Of a stretch of DNA of 64,000 nt, positions 1 through 8,461 are shown piece after piece; positions within the stretch are counted from its first letter, which is position 1; each line of letters starts with the position of its first letter. The notes beneath the pieces were generated by a model. That model had not been told where the DNA came from and did no database searches. It was given only the letters and a program-made list of their open reading frames with translations. This DNA comes from Candidatus Rubrivivax defluviihabitans (GTDB lineage Bacteria > Pseudomonadota > Gammaproteobacteria > Burkholderiales > Burkholderiaceae_C), in NCBI GenBank assembly GCA_016709385.1, contig JADJMW010000005.1, positions 248,001 through 312,000 of the forward strand. Direction: 5' to 3'. Made by a program: the position numbers and the translations under genes.

Positions 1-162
1 CAGCTTGCGCACGCGCTCGGCCACGGCCGGCTGACTGAGGTGCACGCGGCGGCCGAGTTCGGCCAGGCTGAGCCGCGCGTCGGCCTGCAATTCGGCCAGG
101 ATACGGGTGTCGAAGGCGTCGATTTCGGGCTTGTTCTGCATTTCAAAGACTTTGCGCTTCAT
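1..162 (-). CDS. Lrp/AsnC-family transcriptional regulator, N-terminal part (cut by window edge)
   Basis: Only the first 54 codons lie in the window. They read as the N-terminal winged helix-turn-helix of the Lrp/AsnC family: a D-x-x-D-x-x-I-L-type opening (IDAFDTRILAEL), then LAELGRRVHLSQPAVAERVRKL, which matches the recognition helix. The ATG at 162 gives a 7-residue leader; a second in-frame ATG at 141 is possible. Family members bind amino acids and usually control neighbouring transport or catabolic genes. It is divergent from the EamA exporter at 246, with about 80 bp between them, so local control of that exporter is a reasonable inference. The ligand-binding RAM domain is outside the window. 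Confidence 0.85.
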   Translation of the reverse strand, partial: MKRKVFEMQNKPEIDAFDTRILAELQADARLSLAELGRRVHLSQPAVAERVRKL

Positions 163-245
163 TTTAGAAGAATGCAAGCTTGAGCATTCGTTTGTCCTTT
201 GAAATGCCATGGAAAGCCGGCGCTCGCCTTCGTAAAATGCGAACC

Positions 246-1181
246 ATGTCGCCGACCCTCGCCCTCGCTTCCCCGGCGCCGCTGCGCCTGCCGCCGCTGA
301 TCGTCGGCTGCCTGGCCGCCACCTGGCTGATCTGGGGTTCCACCTACCTGGCCATCAAGTGGGCGCTGGTCAGCCTGCCGCCGTTCTTCCAGATGGGCAC
401 CCGCTTCGTCGCCGCCGGCCTGCTGCTGGGGGCTTTCGCCTTGTGGCGCGGCGCGCGCTGGCCGAATCGCGACGAGTGGCTCAGCGCCGTGGTGCTGGGC
501 GCCCTGATGCTGGGCGGCGGCTATGGCGCCACGGCGGTGGCGCAGACCAGCGTCAGCTCCGGCCTGGTGGTGGCCTTCATCGCCGTGGTGCCGGCGGTGG
601 TGGCGCTGGCGCAGTGGCCCTACGGCGTGCGGCCCACGGCGCTGGAAACCGGCGGCATTGCGCTCGGCCTGGTCGGCGTGCTGCTGCTGACCCAGGGGCA
701 GGGTTTCGCGGCATCGCCGGCCGGGCTGCTGGCCATCGGCCTGGCCTGCGCGACCTGGTCGCTGGGCACGGTGTGGGCGCTGCACGGCCTGCCCGGCGGC
801 CGGCGCCTGACCCTGGCTCCCGGTGCCGCCGGTTATGCCAGCCAGATGCTGGCCGGCGGCCTGATGCTGCTCGCCGGGTCGTGGTTGGCCGGTGAACAGC
901 CGGTGCTGCCGCCCGACGGCCGCGCGCTGGCCTCGTGGTTCTACCTCGTCGTGGCCGGCTCGGTGGTTGGCTTTTCCGCCTACATGGTGCTGCTGCAGCG
1001 CACCAGCGCGGCCTTGGCGTCGAGCTACACCTTCGTCAACCCGATCATCGGCCTGGTGCTCGGTGCCACGCTCGGCGGCGAACTCATCAGCGGCCTGGAG
1101 TGGGGCGCCGCCGGCGTCGTCTCGGCCGGCGTGGTGCTGCTGCTGATGGGGCGGCGCGAGGCGTCTGTTCAGCCCCGCTGA
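246..1181 (+). CDS. EamA/DMT-superfamily exporter (YedA-like)
   Basis: 311-residue integral inner-membrane protein with two EamA repeats and about ten hydrophobic segments. The LIWGSTYLAIKWAL segment near residue 25 is the typical opening of YedA/RhaT-type drug and metabolite exporters; PIIGLVLGA lies in the last repeat. Members expel amino acids, nucleosides or small toxic metabolites; the substrate cannot be read from sequence. The ATG at 246 is preferred over in-frame codons at 180 and 237 because hydrophobic sequence starts shortly after it. The gene is divergent from an Lrp-type regulator. Its last 13 bp overlap the 3' end of the convergent thiamine-diphosphate enzyme gene. Confidence 0.88.
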   Translation: MSPTLALASPAPLRLPPLIVGCLAATWLIWGSTYLAIKWALVSLPPFFQMGTRFVAAGLLLGAFALWRGARWPNRDEWLSAVVLGALMLGGGYGATAVAQTSVSSGLVVAFIAVVPAVVALAQWPYGVRPTALETGGIALGLVGVLLLTQGQGFAASPAGLLAIGLACATWSLGTVWALHGLPGGRRLTLAPGAAGYASQMLAGGLMLLAGSWLAGEQPVLPPDGRALASWFYLVVAGSVVGFSAYMVLLQRTSAALASSYTFVNPIIGLVLGATLGGELISGLEWGAAGVVSAGVVLLLMGRREASVQPR

Positions 1182-2881
1182 GCCGCGGCGCGGATCGCAC
1201 CCAGCGTGGTGCGCGAAGTGATGACGTCGGTGTCCAGCTTCAGGTGCAGCAGCGTCGGTGTGCCGGCCCGCACGAATCGCCGCAGCGCCGGTTCGAAATC
1301 TTCCGTGCGGGCGATGAATTCGCTGCGCCAGCCGAAGGCGCGCGCGAAGGCGGCGAAGTCGGGGTTGAAGAGGTCGCTGCCGCTGGTGCGGCCCGGATAT
1401 TCGCGCTCCTGGTGCATGCGGATGGTGCCGTAGCTGCCGTTGTCGACGACCACCGAGAGCAGTCTCTTCGCGCCGTAACCCGTGGCGGTGGCCAGTTCCT
1501 GGCCTGTCATCAGGAAATCGCCATCGCCGGCCAGGTTGACCACCGTGCGCTGCGGGTGCAACAGGGCCGTGGCCACCGCCGCCGGCAGGCCGTAGCCCAT
1601 GGCGCCCGAGGTCGGCGCCAGCTGCGTGCGGCCGTGGTGCTGCAGGCCGGGGTGGCGACAGTAACGGTGCAGCCAGCCGCTGTAGTTGCCGGCGCCGTTG
1701 GTGAAGACGGTGTCCTCGGGCAGCAGGCGCTGCAGCGTCTTCACCACCACCGCCAGGTCCAGCGGCTCGACCGCCGGCGCCACCAGGTTGGCTTCGTAAT
1801 CGGCGCGCGCCGCCGCGGTGTGGGCTGCCCAGGGCAGGTCGGCCGGCGCCGCCAGTGACTCCAGCGCCTTGGCGGCCACCGCCATCGAGGCCTGCAGCAG
1901 CAACTCGGCGGCGTAGACGCGGCCCAGTTCCTCCGCCCCGGCATGGATGTGCACCAGCTTCTGCGTCGGCCGCGGCGCCTGCAGCAGCGCATAGCCGCCG
2001 GTGGTCATCTCACCCAGGCGCACCCCCAGGGCGACGACGAGGTCGGCCGCACGGATGCGCGCCGCCAGCCTGGGGTTGATGCCGATGCCCACGTCGCCGG
2101 CATAGAGCGGATGGCGGTTGTCGAAGGTGTCCTGGAAGCGCCAGCCGCAGGCCACCGGCAGCTGCCAGTTCTCGGCAAAGCGCTGCAGCGCGCACGCCGC
2201 CTCGGCGTCCCAGCCCGAACCGCCGGCAATCACGATCGGGCGCTCGGCCACCAGCAGCATGGCGCGCAGATCGCGCAGTCCGCCGGGCGCCGGCCAGGCC
2301 CGCACCGGCTCCACGCGCGGCAGCACGGGCGCGCCGGTGGCCCGCGTGAGCATGTCCTCGGGCAGCGCCAGCACCACCGGGCCGGGGCGGCCCTGCATCG
2401 CGGTGTGAAAGGCCCGGGCCACGTATTCCGGCAGCCGGTCGGCGTGCTGCACCTCGCCCACCCACTTCGCCAGGCCCAGCGTGCCGGGGCCGAACATCTG
2501 CCGGTAGTCCAGTTCCTGGAAGGCCTCGCGGTCGCGCTGGTCGCTCGCCACCTGGCCCACGAACAGGATCATCGGCGTGGAGTCCTGGAACGCCGTGTGC
2601 ACGCCGATGCTGGCATTGGTGGCGCCGGGTCCGCGGGTCACGAAGCAGATGCCCGGGCGACCGCTCAGCTTGCCCTGCGCCTCGGCCATGAAGGCGGCGC
2701 CGCCTTCCTGCCGGCAGGCGACGAAGCGGATGCGGTCGCGGTATTCATGGAAGCCGTCGAGCACCGCCAGGTAGCTCTCGCCGGGCACGCCGAAGCAGGT
2801 GGACACGCCTTGCGCCATGAGCGCTTCCACCAGCGCATGACCGGCGGGGCGGGGGGATGGGGCGGCGGCAGTGGAGCTCAT
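1169..2881 (-). CDS. Thiamine-diphosphate-dependent enzyme (acetolactate synthase-like)
   Basis: 570 residues with the three-domain layout of the ThDP enzyme family. The N-terminal Pyr domain has FGVPGES and the catalytic-glutamate motif RQEGGAAFMAEA; a central NAD/FAD-type domain follows (IAGGSGWDAEAA); the C-terminal PP domain has the ThDP motif GDGDFLMTGQEL...DNGSYGT. Members decarboxylate or ligate 2-oxo acids. This one is annotated in relatives as acetolactate synthase-like, but there is no small subunit gene here, so biosynthetic IlvB is unlikely. ATG at 2881 is taken as start; the frame stays open into the upstream intron. Without the intron it would lie 19 nt behind the MFS gene, suggesting an original two-gene operon. 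Confidence 0.85.
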   Translation of the reverse strand: MSSTAAAPSPRPAGHALVEALMAQGVSTCFGVPGESYLAVLDGFHEYRDRIRFVACRQEGGAAFMAEAQGKLSGRPGICFVTRGPGATNASIGVHTAFQDSTPMILFVGQVASDQRDREAFQELDYRQMFGPGTLGLAKWVGEVQHADRLPEYVARAFHTAMQGRPGPVVLALPEDMLTRATGAPVLPRVEPVRAWPAPGGLRDLRAMLLVAERPIVIAGGSGWDAEAACALQRFAENWQLPVACGWRFQDTFDNRHPLYAGDVGIGINPRLAARIRAADLVVALGVRLGEMTTGGYALLQAPRPTQKLVHIHAGAEELGRVYAAELLLQASMAVAAKALESLAAPADLPWAAHTAAARADYEANLVAPAVEPLDLAVVVKTLQRLLPEDTVFTNGAGNYSGWLHRYCRHPGLQHHGRTQLAPTSGAMGYGLPAAVATALLHPQRTVVNLAGDGDFLMTGQELATATGYGAKRLLSVVVDNGSYGTIRMHQEREYPGRTSGSDLFNPDFAAFARAFGWRSEFIARTEDFEPALRRFVRAGTPTLLHLKLDTDVITSRTTLGAIRAAAQRG

Positions 2882-2883
2882 TG

Positions 2884-4963
2884 GTAGACGTTGGTTCCTT
2901 AGGCGGCCCGAGGGCCGGGTGCAGAACCAACGCCCCCTTTCAAACCGTGCATGCGGATTTCCCGCACACGGCTTACCAGTGGTCTGTCGGCTCGCAGCAT
3001 TACGCAGACGCCTGTTTCCAGAAGGCTTGCCCGGGATAGCGGATCGTCCCACGCAGGCGATACAACCCAAGTTTCTCGAAGCATTCGCGGTCCCATTGCT
3101 GGGCTTTCCCTGCTCGCAGGTTGCGACCCGCGCGCTTGAGCCGCAGCCCCTTCAGTCGCCGTCCGACGTAGGCATCCACGTCCCGGAACTTGTTGGCCGC
3201 GTTGCCGCTGCGAAAATACTGCCCCCAGCCACGCAGCACCGGATTCAGCTCGGCAATGACGCCTCGCATGTCCTGGTGGCAGCGCCGCATCGGGGTCAGC
3301 TCCCGCACCCGCGCCCGCACACGCTTCATCGCCCGCTGGCTCGGCCAGCGGTGCAGGTAGTACCGGCGCAGCCGCTTTTGCTCCCACAGCCGTCCGCTCA
3401 TGCGCTTGCGCAGGTGACAGCCCAGGAAGTCAAAGCCTTCCCGGCCACCCGTCAGCACCACGCGTTGCGTCTTCTGTGGGTGCAGCTTCAGCCCCAACCG
3501 TCCCAGCACATGCCCGATGCGGGCTTGCGCTTCTTCGCAGTCGCTGGCGTTGCCGCACAGAACCACGAAGTCGTCCGCGTACCGCACCAACTCTCCCAGA
3601 TGCGCACCGTGTTTGGCCCACACCCGGTCCAGCACGTGCAGGTAGATGTTGGACAGCAGCGGCGAGATCACCCCACCCTGCGGCGTTCCCGCCGCCGGGT
3701 GGCGCACCACGCCGTCTTCCATCACGCCTGCCTGCAACCACAACCGCACCAGCTTGAGCACCCTGCGGTCCCCGACCCGTTGTCCCACCAAAGTGAGCAA
3801 CTTGTCGTGGTCGATGCTGCCGAAGTAGTTCTCGATGTCGGCATCCAGCACGTGATCGGCGCCGTGGTTACCCAGTTGCCTGAGCCGCTCCAGCGCCATC
3901 TGCGCACTGCGCCTGGGCCGGAACCCGTACGAGGACAGCAGGAAGTCCGCCTCGAAAATGGGCTCCAACACCAGCTTGGCCGCCATCTGTACCACCCGGT
4001 CTCGCACCGTGGGGATGCCCAAGGGCCGCTTTGCTCCGTCTGCCTTGGGGATGTATACGCGCCGCACGACTTGCGCGCCGTATTCGCCTGCGTGCAGCAC
4101 TTCAGCCAGCTCCTGCAAGAAGCGCTGGACGCCGTACTGCTCGACTGCGCCGATCGTCACCCGATCAACGCCCGCTGCGCCGCGGTTGCGGCGCACTCGC
4201 TTCCACGCCTCGTGCAGGATGTCAGCCCTGCACATCTGGCCGTACAACGCATGAAAGCGCCTTTCCGGGGCCCGCTTGGCTGCGGCCCAGAGCTGCCTTT
4301 GCAGTTGTCGCACTTTGTCGCTCGGTTCATCACCGACGGGGTCGTTAGGTCCGGTCTTGCCGGCCATTCCCTCGCGCTTACCCGCTCCATCAGCATGACC
4401 ACCGCAGGGACCCTTCCCTCCAGCCGCGTTATGCCGCACGGCCTTCGTCGGCACGGCTGGCGCCGCCCCGTCCGGTACTACGATCCCCTCGGACTCCCGC
4501 TGCGCACGACTCGACTTCGCCTTGGGCTTATACGAGCTCGCTTGCCCCGACACGGGCCGCGCAGACGGGTCTCTCGTGTTCCACGCCACTCCTTGCACAC
4601 GTGCTGCGCCCCATACCCCGCCGCAGCCACCAGCGCGCTTCGGTTCTTGCGCCGGTGATGTTGCCTTCGCCGTGACATGAGCGGCTCGGCCTGCGGGTTG
4701 TAAATGTGTCGAGGCTGCAGGCTTCACTTCATGTTGCGGCCCGCGTGCTTGCTCCCCGCTGAACGGCTTGCGCCGCTTCACGGGCTTTTGACGCCCCGCT
4801 CGGGCACGGAGGTCTCCCTCCACTACCTGGGGCCTGCTACCCGGCGCACCGACGCCTACCGGGACGGGACTCTCACCCGTGGGGGTGGCGCAGCAAGCCA
4901 GGGTCGAACCACCCCCTTTGGGATCCAGTTCTTCCTCAGCGTCACGACGCACCATGGCCGCAC
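2884..4963 (-). mobile_element. Group II intron, about 2.08 kb, with reverse transcriptase ORF
   Basis: Retroelement ribozyme on the minus strand. The 5' end is placed at 4963, where the minus strand reads GTGCGGCC, followed about 90 nt later by a GGTGAGAGTCCCG stretch typical of domain I. After the RT stop, domain V is visible at about 2938-2975 (minus: AGCCGTGTGCGGGAAATCC, then GCATGCACGGTTT), then a domain VI stem pairing CGTTGGTTC with GAACCAACG, with an unpaired A in CCTAAGG. The 3' end CTAC falls at 2884, leaving CAATG as the first exon bases. The insertion lies between the MFS stop (4981) and the ATG at 2881. Boundaries are inferred from motifs; one or two bases of uncertainty remain, mainly at the 5' end. 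Confidence 0.85.
3000..4367 (-). CDS. ltrA: Group II intron reverse transcriptase/maturase
   Basis: 455-residue intron-encoded protein. RT blocks are clear: RGAAGVD at 63-69, IPKADGAKRPLGIPTVRDR near 106-124, SSYGFRPRRS near 145-154, and the catalytic YADD at 263-266. The C-terminal maturase (X) domain includes RGWGQYF and GRRLKGLRLKRAG. There is no HNH endonuclease domain, so mobility would depend on nicked or replicating targets. The frame is open upstream to 4955, but the ATG at 4367 fits the usual family length and is preceded by GAGGGA. It binds the intron RNA to aid splicing and copies it into DNA by target-primed reverse transcription. It looks intact. Confidence 0.93.
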   Translation of the reverse strand: MAGKTGPNDPVGDEPSDKVRQLQRQLWAAAKRAPERRFHALYGQMCRADILHEAWKRVRRNRGAAGVDRVTIGAVEQYGVQRFLQELAEVLHAGEYGAQVVRRVYIPKADGAKRPLGIPTVRDRVVQMAAKLVLEPIFEADFLLSSYGFRPRRSAQMALERLRQLGNHGADHVLDADIENYFGSIDHDKLLTLVGQRVGDRRVLKLVRLWLQAGVMEDGVVRHPAAGTPQGGVISPLLSNIYLHVLDRVWAKHGAHLGELVRYADDFVVLCGNASDCEEAQARIGHVLGRLGLKLHPQKTQRVVLTGGREGFDFLGCHLRKRMSGRLWEQKRLRRYYLHRWPSQRAMKRVRARVRELTPMRRCHQDMRGVIAELNPVLRGWGQYFRSGNAANKFRDVDAYVGRRLKGLRLKRAGRNLRAGKAQQWDRECFEKLGLYRLRGTIRYPGQAFWKQASA

Positions 4964-4980
4964 TTTAAGGGCAGTGCAGA

Positions 4981-6246
4981 TCAGGCCGTGGCGGCCTTGG
5001 CCGGCGCGGCGCGCCAGTTGCGCTTGACGTTGAACGCCGTGGCGATGAGCAGCACCTGGGCCAGCGCCACGCCGATCCAGACTTCGCGGTAGCCGCCGGC
5101 GTCCATCAGCGCGCCGAAGATCAACGGCGCGATCGTCATGCCCACGTCCAGCCCCGAATAAACGACGCCGTAGACGCGCCCGGTGGCGCCCGGTGGCGTG
5201 GCCTGCTTGACGAGCAGGTCGCGTGACGGCCCGGCGATGCCGCTGCCGACGCCCATGATGCCGAACAGCACCGGCACCATGGCCGCCGGCCATTCGACGA
5301 CGCCGATCAGCAGCGCCACCACCGCCGAGAGACCGAAGCCGATGGCCACGATGCTCGCACTGCGCCGCGGGTCGCGCGCCAGGGTGCCGCCCAGCACCAT
5401 GCCGGCCGCCGCGCTGGCCATGAAGATCGACAGGTACACGGCCACCTGCGCGGCCGGCACGTCGTGCAGGCGGCCTGCCGCGGCCGGCGCAAAGGTCTGC
5501 ACCGCGCCCAGCGAGACGGCGCTGATGAGGAAGAAGGCGAAACACGACCACACCGCCGGCAGGCGCAGGAAATCGAAGCGGCCGGCCGCCGCCGGAGCGT
5601 CCGACCCCGGAGCCAGCGACGGCGCACCCGATACGGCGCGGGCCGCCGGTGCGGCCTGCACCACCAGCCATTCGCGGGAGACCCACACGCCCACCAGCAC
5701 CGCGGCGACCAGCCCCGCCACCGCGAACAAGGCCAGGCGCCACGAACCCGTGCCCTGTGCGATGCCGACCACGAAGACCGGCGCCAGCGCCCAGCCCAGG
5801 TTGCCCGAGATCCCGTGCGCCGCGTAGGCATGCCCGAGGCGCGGCGTGCTGACGCGGGCATTGAGGATGGAAAAATCCACCGGGTGAAAGACACAATTGC
5901 CCAGCCCGGCCAGCGCCATGAAGACCAGCATCACGGCGTAGTTCGGGCTGGCGCCCAGCCCCAGCGCCGCCACGGCCAGCAGCGCCAGGCCGCCGTAGAG
6001 CACGCGCGCCGCGCCATGGCGGTCGACCACGAAACCGGCGCCGGCCTGGCCCAGGAACGAGACGACGAAGAACACCGACATCAGCAGCCCCAGCTGGGTA
6101 TTGCTCAGGCCGTAGGAGGCGCCGATCCAGGGAAACAGCGGCGGCACCATGAGCTGGCAGAAGTGCGACAGGCCGTGCGCGAGGCTCACGACACCGATCG
6201 TCGAGGCATCGTGGCGCAGCGGCGCGCTGGCGGTCAGGGTGGCCAT
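4981..6246 (-). CDS. MFS transporter (Fsr/fosmidomycin-resistance-like)
   Basis: 421-residue major facilitator with twelve predicted membrane segments. The opening [19 protein letters not shown] and the motif-A-like [13 protein letters not shown] resemble fosmidomycin-resistance-type permeases; [13 protein letters not shown] and [12 protein letters not shown] are typical of that subgroup. Such proteins export small anionic drugs or metabolites by proton antiport; the actual substrate is unknown. The ATG at 6246 is preferred over an upstream in-frame codon at 6309 because homology begins there. Downstream on the same strand, 17 nt separate its stop from the group II intron. It is divergent from nadA with about 130 bp between start codons. 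Confidence 0.85.
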   Translation of the reverse strand: MATLTASAPLRHDASTIGVVSLAHGLSHFCQLMVPPLFPWIGASYGLSNTQLGLLMSVFFVVSFLGQAGAGFVVDRHGAARVLYGGLALLAVAALGLGASPNYAVMLVFMALAGLGNCVFHPVDFSILNARVSTPRLGHAYAAHGISGNLGWALAPVFVVGIAQGTGSWRLALFAVAGLVAAVLVGVWVSREWLVVQAAPAARAVSGAPSLAPGSDAPAAAGRFDFLRLPAVWSCFAFFLISAVSLGAVQTFAPAAAGRLHDVPAAQVAVYLSIFMASAAAGMVLGGTLARDPRRSASIVAIGFGLSAVVALLIGVVEWPAAMVPVLFGIMGVGSGIAGPSRDLLVKQATPPGATGRVYGVVYSGLDVGMTIAPLIFGALMDAGGYREVWIGVALAQVLLIATAFNVKRNWRAAPAKAATA

Positions 6247-6379
6247 GGGCAGCGAAACGGATGACGGGGGGGGTAACGGGGGCTTGTGCCGCGTGGGCGC
6301 AGGGCGCATATGCTATTCGCCTGGCGCGTTTCGAGCCGGCCGCTACGATTCGCACCCCGACAGCCGAGGACTCACACCG

Positions 6380-7492
6380 ATGACCGCCGTGCTCTACGAC
6401 TACACCCGGCAGGATGCGCGCGGCGCGTCGACCACCGAGCAGGCCTGGGCCAAGGTGCCGCCGCCGCTGAACCCGGCCGAACGCGCCGAACTTCGCGACC
6501 GCGCCGCCACGCTGCTGAAAGAACGCGACGCGGTGCTGGTGGCGCACTACTACGTCGATGGCGACCTGCAGGACCTGGCGCTGGCCACCGGCGGCATGGT
6601 GGCCGACTCTCTGGAGATGGCGCGCTTCGGCCGCGACCACCCGGCGCGCACGCTGGTGGTGGCCGGCGTGCGCTTCATGGGCGAGACGGCCAAGATCCTG
6701 TCGCCGGCCAAGCGCGTGCTGATGCCCGACCTGGAGGCCACCTGCTCGCTCGACCTGGGCTGCCCGCCCGACGCCTTCGCGGCCTTCTGCGACGCCCACC
6801 CCGACCGCCAGGTCGTCGTCTACGCCAATACCAGCGCCGCGGTGAAGGCGCGGGCCGACTGGATGGTGACGAGCTCGTGCGCGCTGGCCATCGTGCAGCA
6901 CCTGAAGGACCAGGGCCGGAAGGTACTGTGGGCACCCGACCGCCACCTGGGCCGCTGGATCCAGGAGCAGACCGGCGCCGACATGCTGCTGTGGCAGGGC
7001 GACTGCATCGTGCACGACGAATTCAAGGGGCTGGAACTCGAACTGCTGCGCCGCGAGCACCCGGGGGCACTGGTGCTGGTGCATCCCGAATCGCCGCGCA
7101 GCGTGGTCGCGCAGGCCGATGTGGTGGGCTCGACGACGCAGTTGCTCGAGGCCGTGGTCAAGGGCAGCGCGCAGACCTACATCGTCGGCACCGACAAGGG
7201 GCTGATGCACCGCATGCGCCAGCTCGCGCCGGGCAAGACGCTGCTGGAGGCCCCCACCGCGGGCGTCAGCGCCACCTGCAAGAGCTGCGCGCACTGCCCG
7301 TGGATGGCGATGAACGTGCTGCAGGGCGTGGTGGCCTGCCTGGAGACCGGCCGCGGCGAGGTGTTGGTGCCCGAGCCGGTGCGCAGTCAGGCGCTGGGCT
7401 GCATCGAACGCATGCTCGATTTCGTCAAGGCCCACCCCGGCAGCCTGGCAGCACCGCGCAGCGGCTTCGTGCCCAACGTGGGCGTGGCATGA
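6380..7492 (+). CDS. nadA: Quinolinate synthase A
   Basis: 370 residues, the long NadA type. The enzyme condenses iminoaspartate with dihydroxyacetone phosphate to quinolinate, the second step of de novo NAD synthesis, in the cytosol and with a [4Fe-4S] cluster. Visible features: [13 protein letters not shown] near 55-67, [10 protein letters not shown] with the first cluster cysteine at 122, [12 protein letters not shown] with the second, and a C-terminal [12 protein letters not shown] block with the third. Its substrate comes from NadB, encoded convergently at 10269-11933. The TGA overlaps the nadC start as ATGA, so the two are translationally coupled. The ATG at 6380 was chosen because the preceding in-frame sequence lies in the divergent MFS leader. 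Confidence 0.96.
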   Translation: MTAVLYDYTRQDARGASTTEQAWAKVPPPLNPAERAELRDRAATLLKERDAVLVAHYYVDGDLQDLALATGGMVADSLEMARFGRDHPARTLVVAGVRFMGETAKILSPAKRVLMPDLEATCSLDLGCPPDAFAAFCDAHPDRQVVVYANTSAAVKARADWMVTSSCALAIVQHLKDQGRKVLWAPDRHLGRWIQEQTGADMLLWQGDCIVHDEFKGLELELLRREHPGALVLVHPESPRSVVAQADVVGSTTQLLEAVVKGSAQTYIVGTDKGLMHRMRQLAPGKTLLEAPTAGVSATCKSCAHCPWMAMNVLQGVVACLETGRGEVLVPEPVRSQALGCIERMLDFVKAHPGSLAAPRSGFVPNVGVA

Positions 7493-8373
7493 CGCGCTGG
7501 GCCGAGCACGACGAAACGCTGGACGAAGCGCGCCTGCGCAATATCCGCGATGCGCTGGCCGAGGATATCGGCACCGGCGACTGGACTGGCCTGCTCGTGC
7601 CGGCGGGCCGGCAGGTGCAGGCCCGCGTCATCGCGCGCGAAGCGGCCGTGCTGTGTGGCCGCGACTGGTTCGACGGCGTCGTGCGCGCGCTGGACCCCGG
7701 CGCGACGATCGAATGGGAGGTCAGCGAAGGTGGCTGGATGGCGCCGGACCAGACCGTCGTCACGCTGCGCGGCGAGGCGCGGGCCCTGCTGGCAGCCGAA
7801 CGCCCCGCCCTCAATTTCATCCAGTTGCTCAGCGCCACCGCGACGCTGACGCGCCAGCACGTCGACGCGGTGGCCGGCGCTTCGCCCCTGCCCGGCGGCT
7901 GCGCCATCCTGGATACGCGCAAGACGATCCCCGGCTTGCGCATGGCGCAGAAATATGCCGTGCGCACCGGCGGCGGCCAGAACCAGCGCCTGGCGCTGTG
8001 GCACGGCATCCTGATCAAGGAAAACCATATCGCCGCTGCCGGCGGCGTGGCCGCGGTGCTGGCCAACGCACGCGCGCTGGACTCCGGCGTGGAGATCCAG
8101 ATCGAGGTCGAGACGCTGGCGCAGCTGCGCGAGGCGCTTGACGCGGGCGCCGTCAGCGTGCTGCTCGACAACTTCACGTTGCCGCAGATGCGCGACGCGG
8201 TGGCGCTGAACGCGGCGGCCGGCACGCCCGCGCTGCTGGAGGTCTCGGGCAGCGTGCAGCTCGATCAGCTGCGCGCCATCGCCGCCACGGGCGTGCACCG
8301 CATCTCGGTCGGCCGGCTGACGAAGGACGTCCGTGCGGTGGATTTCTCGATGCGCGTGATGGGTCAGGACTGA
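7489..8373 (+). CDS. nadC: Nicotinate-nucleotide pyrophosphorylase (carboxylating)
   Basis: 294 residues, normal for NadC. It converts quinolinate and PRPP to nicotinate mononucleotide with loss of CO2, directly after NadA. Key stretches: EDIGTGDWT near the N-terminus; ALNFIQLLS; the phosphoribosyl-binding segment [42 protein letters not shown]; and the closing [18 protein letters not shown]. It starts inside the nadA stop codon (ATGA overlap), giving a tight nadA-nadC unit. The next gene on the strand, a diguanylate cyclase, begins about 90 bp later. Confidence 0.96.
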   Translation: MTRWAEHDETLDEARLRNIRDALAEDIGTGDWTGLLVPAGRQVQARVIAREAAVLCGRDWFDGVVRALDPGATIEWEVSEGGWMAPDQTVVTLRGEARALLAAERPALNFIQLLSATATLTRQHVDAVAGASPLPGGCAILDTRKTIPGLRMAQKYAVRTGGGQNQRLALWHGILIKENHIAAAGGVAAVLANARALDSGVEIQIEVETLAQLREALDAGAVSVLLDNFTLPQMRDAVALNAAAGTPALLEVSGSVQLDQLRAIAATGVHRISVGRLTKDVRAVDFSMRVMGQD

Positions 8374-8461
8374 ACAGCACTCAGGTCCGGGCGCTGAATG
8401 CCGATGAGCTGGTAGCCCATGATCCGACCTGCGCCGAGCCGAGGTCCGAACGCCGCCGCCC

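Noticed and set aside
1169..2881. Calling the ThDP enzyme IlvB (biosynthetic acetolactate synthase)
   Set aside because: No ilvN/ilvH regulatory subunit or ilvC is adjacent and the sequence fits the broader acetolactate synthase-like group.
2871..4658. Long plus-strand frame opposite the intron reverse transcriptase
   Set aside because: It is the complement of a clear RT gene with YADD and X domain; the plus-strand product has no recognisable domain and a composition typical of antisense GC-rich frames.
4368..4955. 196-codon N-terminal extension of the reverse transcriptase
   Set aside because: It would be translated from intron domains I-III, which fold as ribozyme RNA; the product is low-complexity and the family normally starts near the ATG at 4367.
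2884..4963. Bacterial class C intron inserted after a terminator
   Set aside because: No Rho-independent terminator is seen upstream of the insertion; the site is a short spacer between two same-strand genes.
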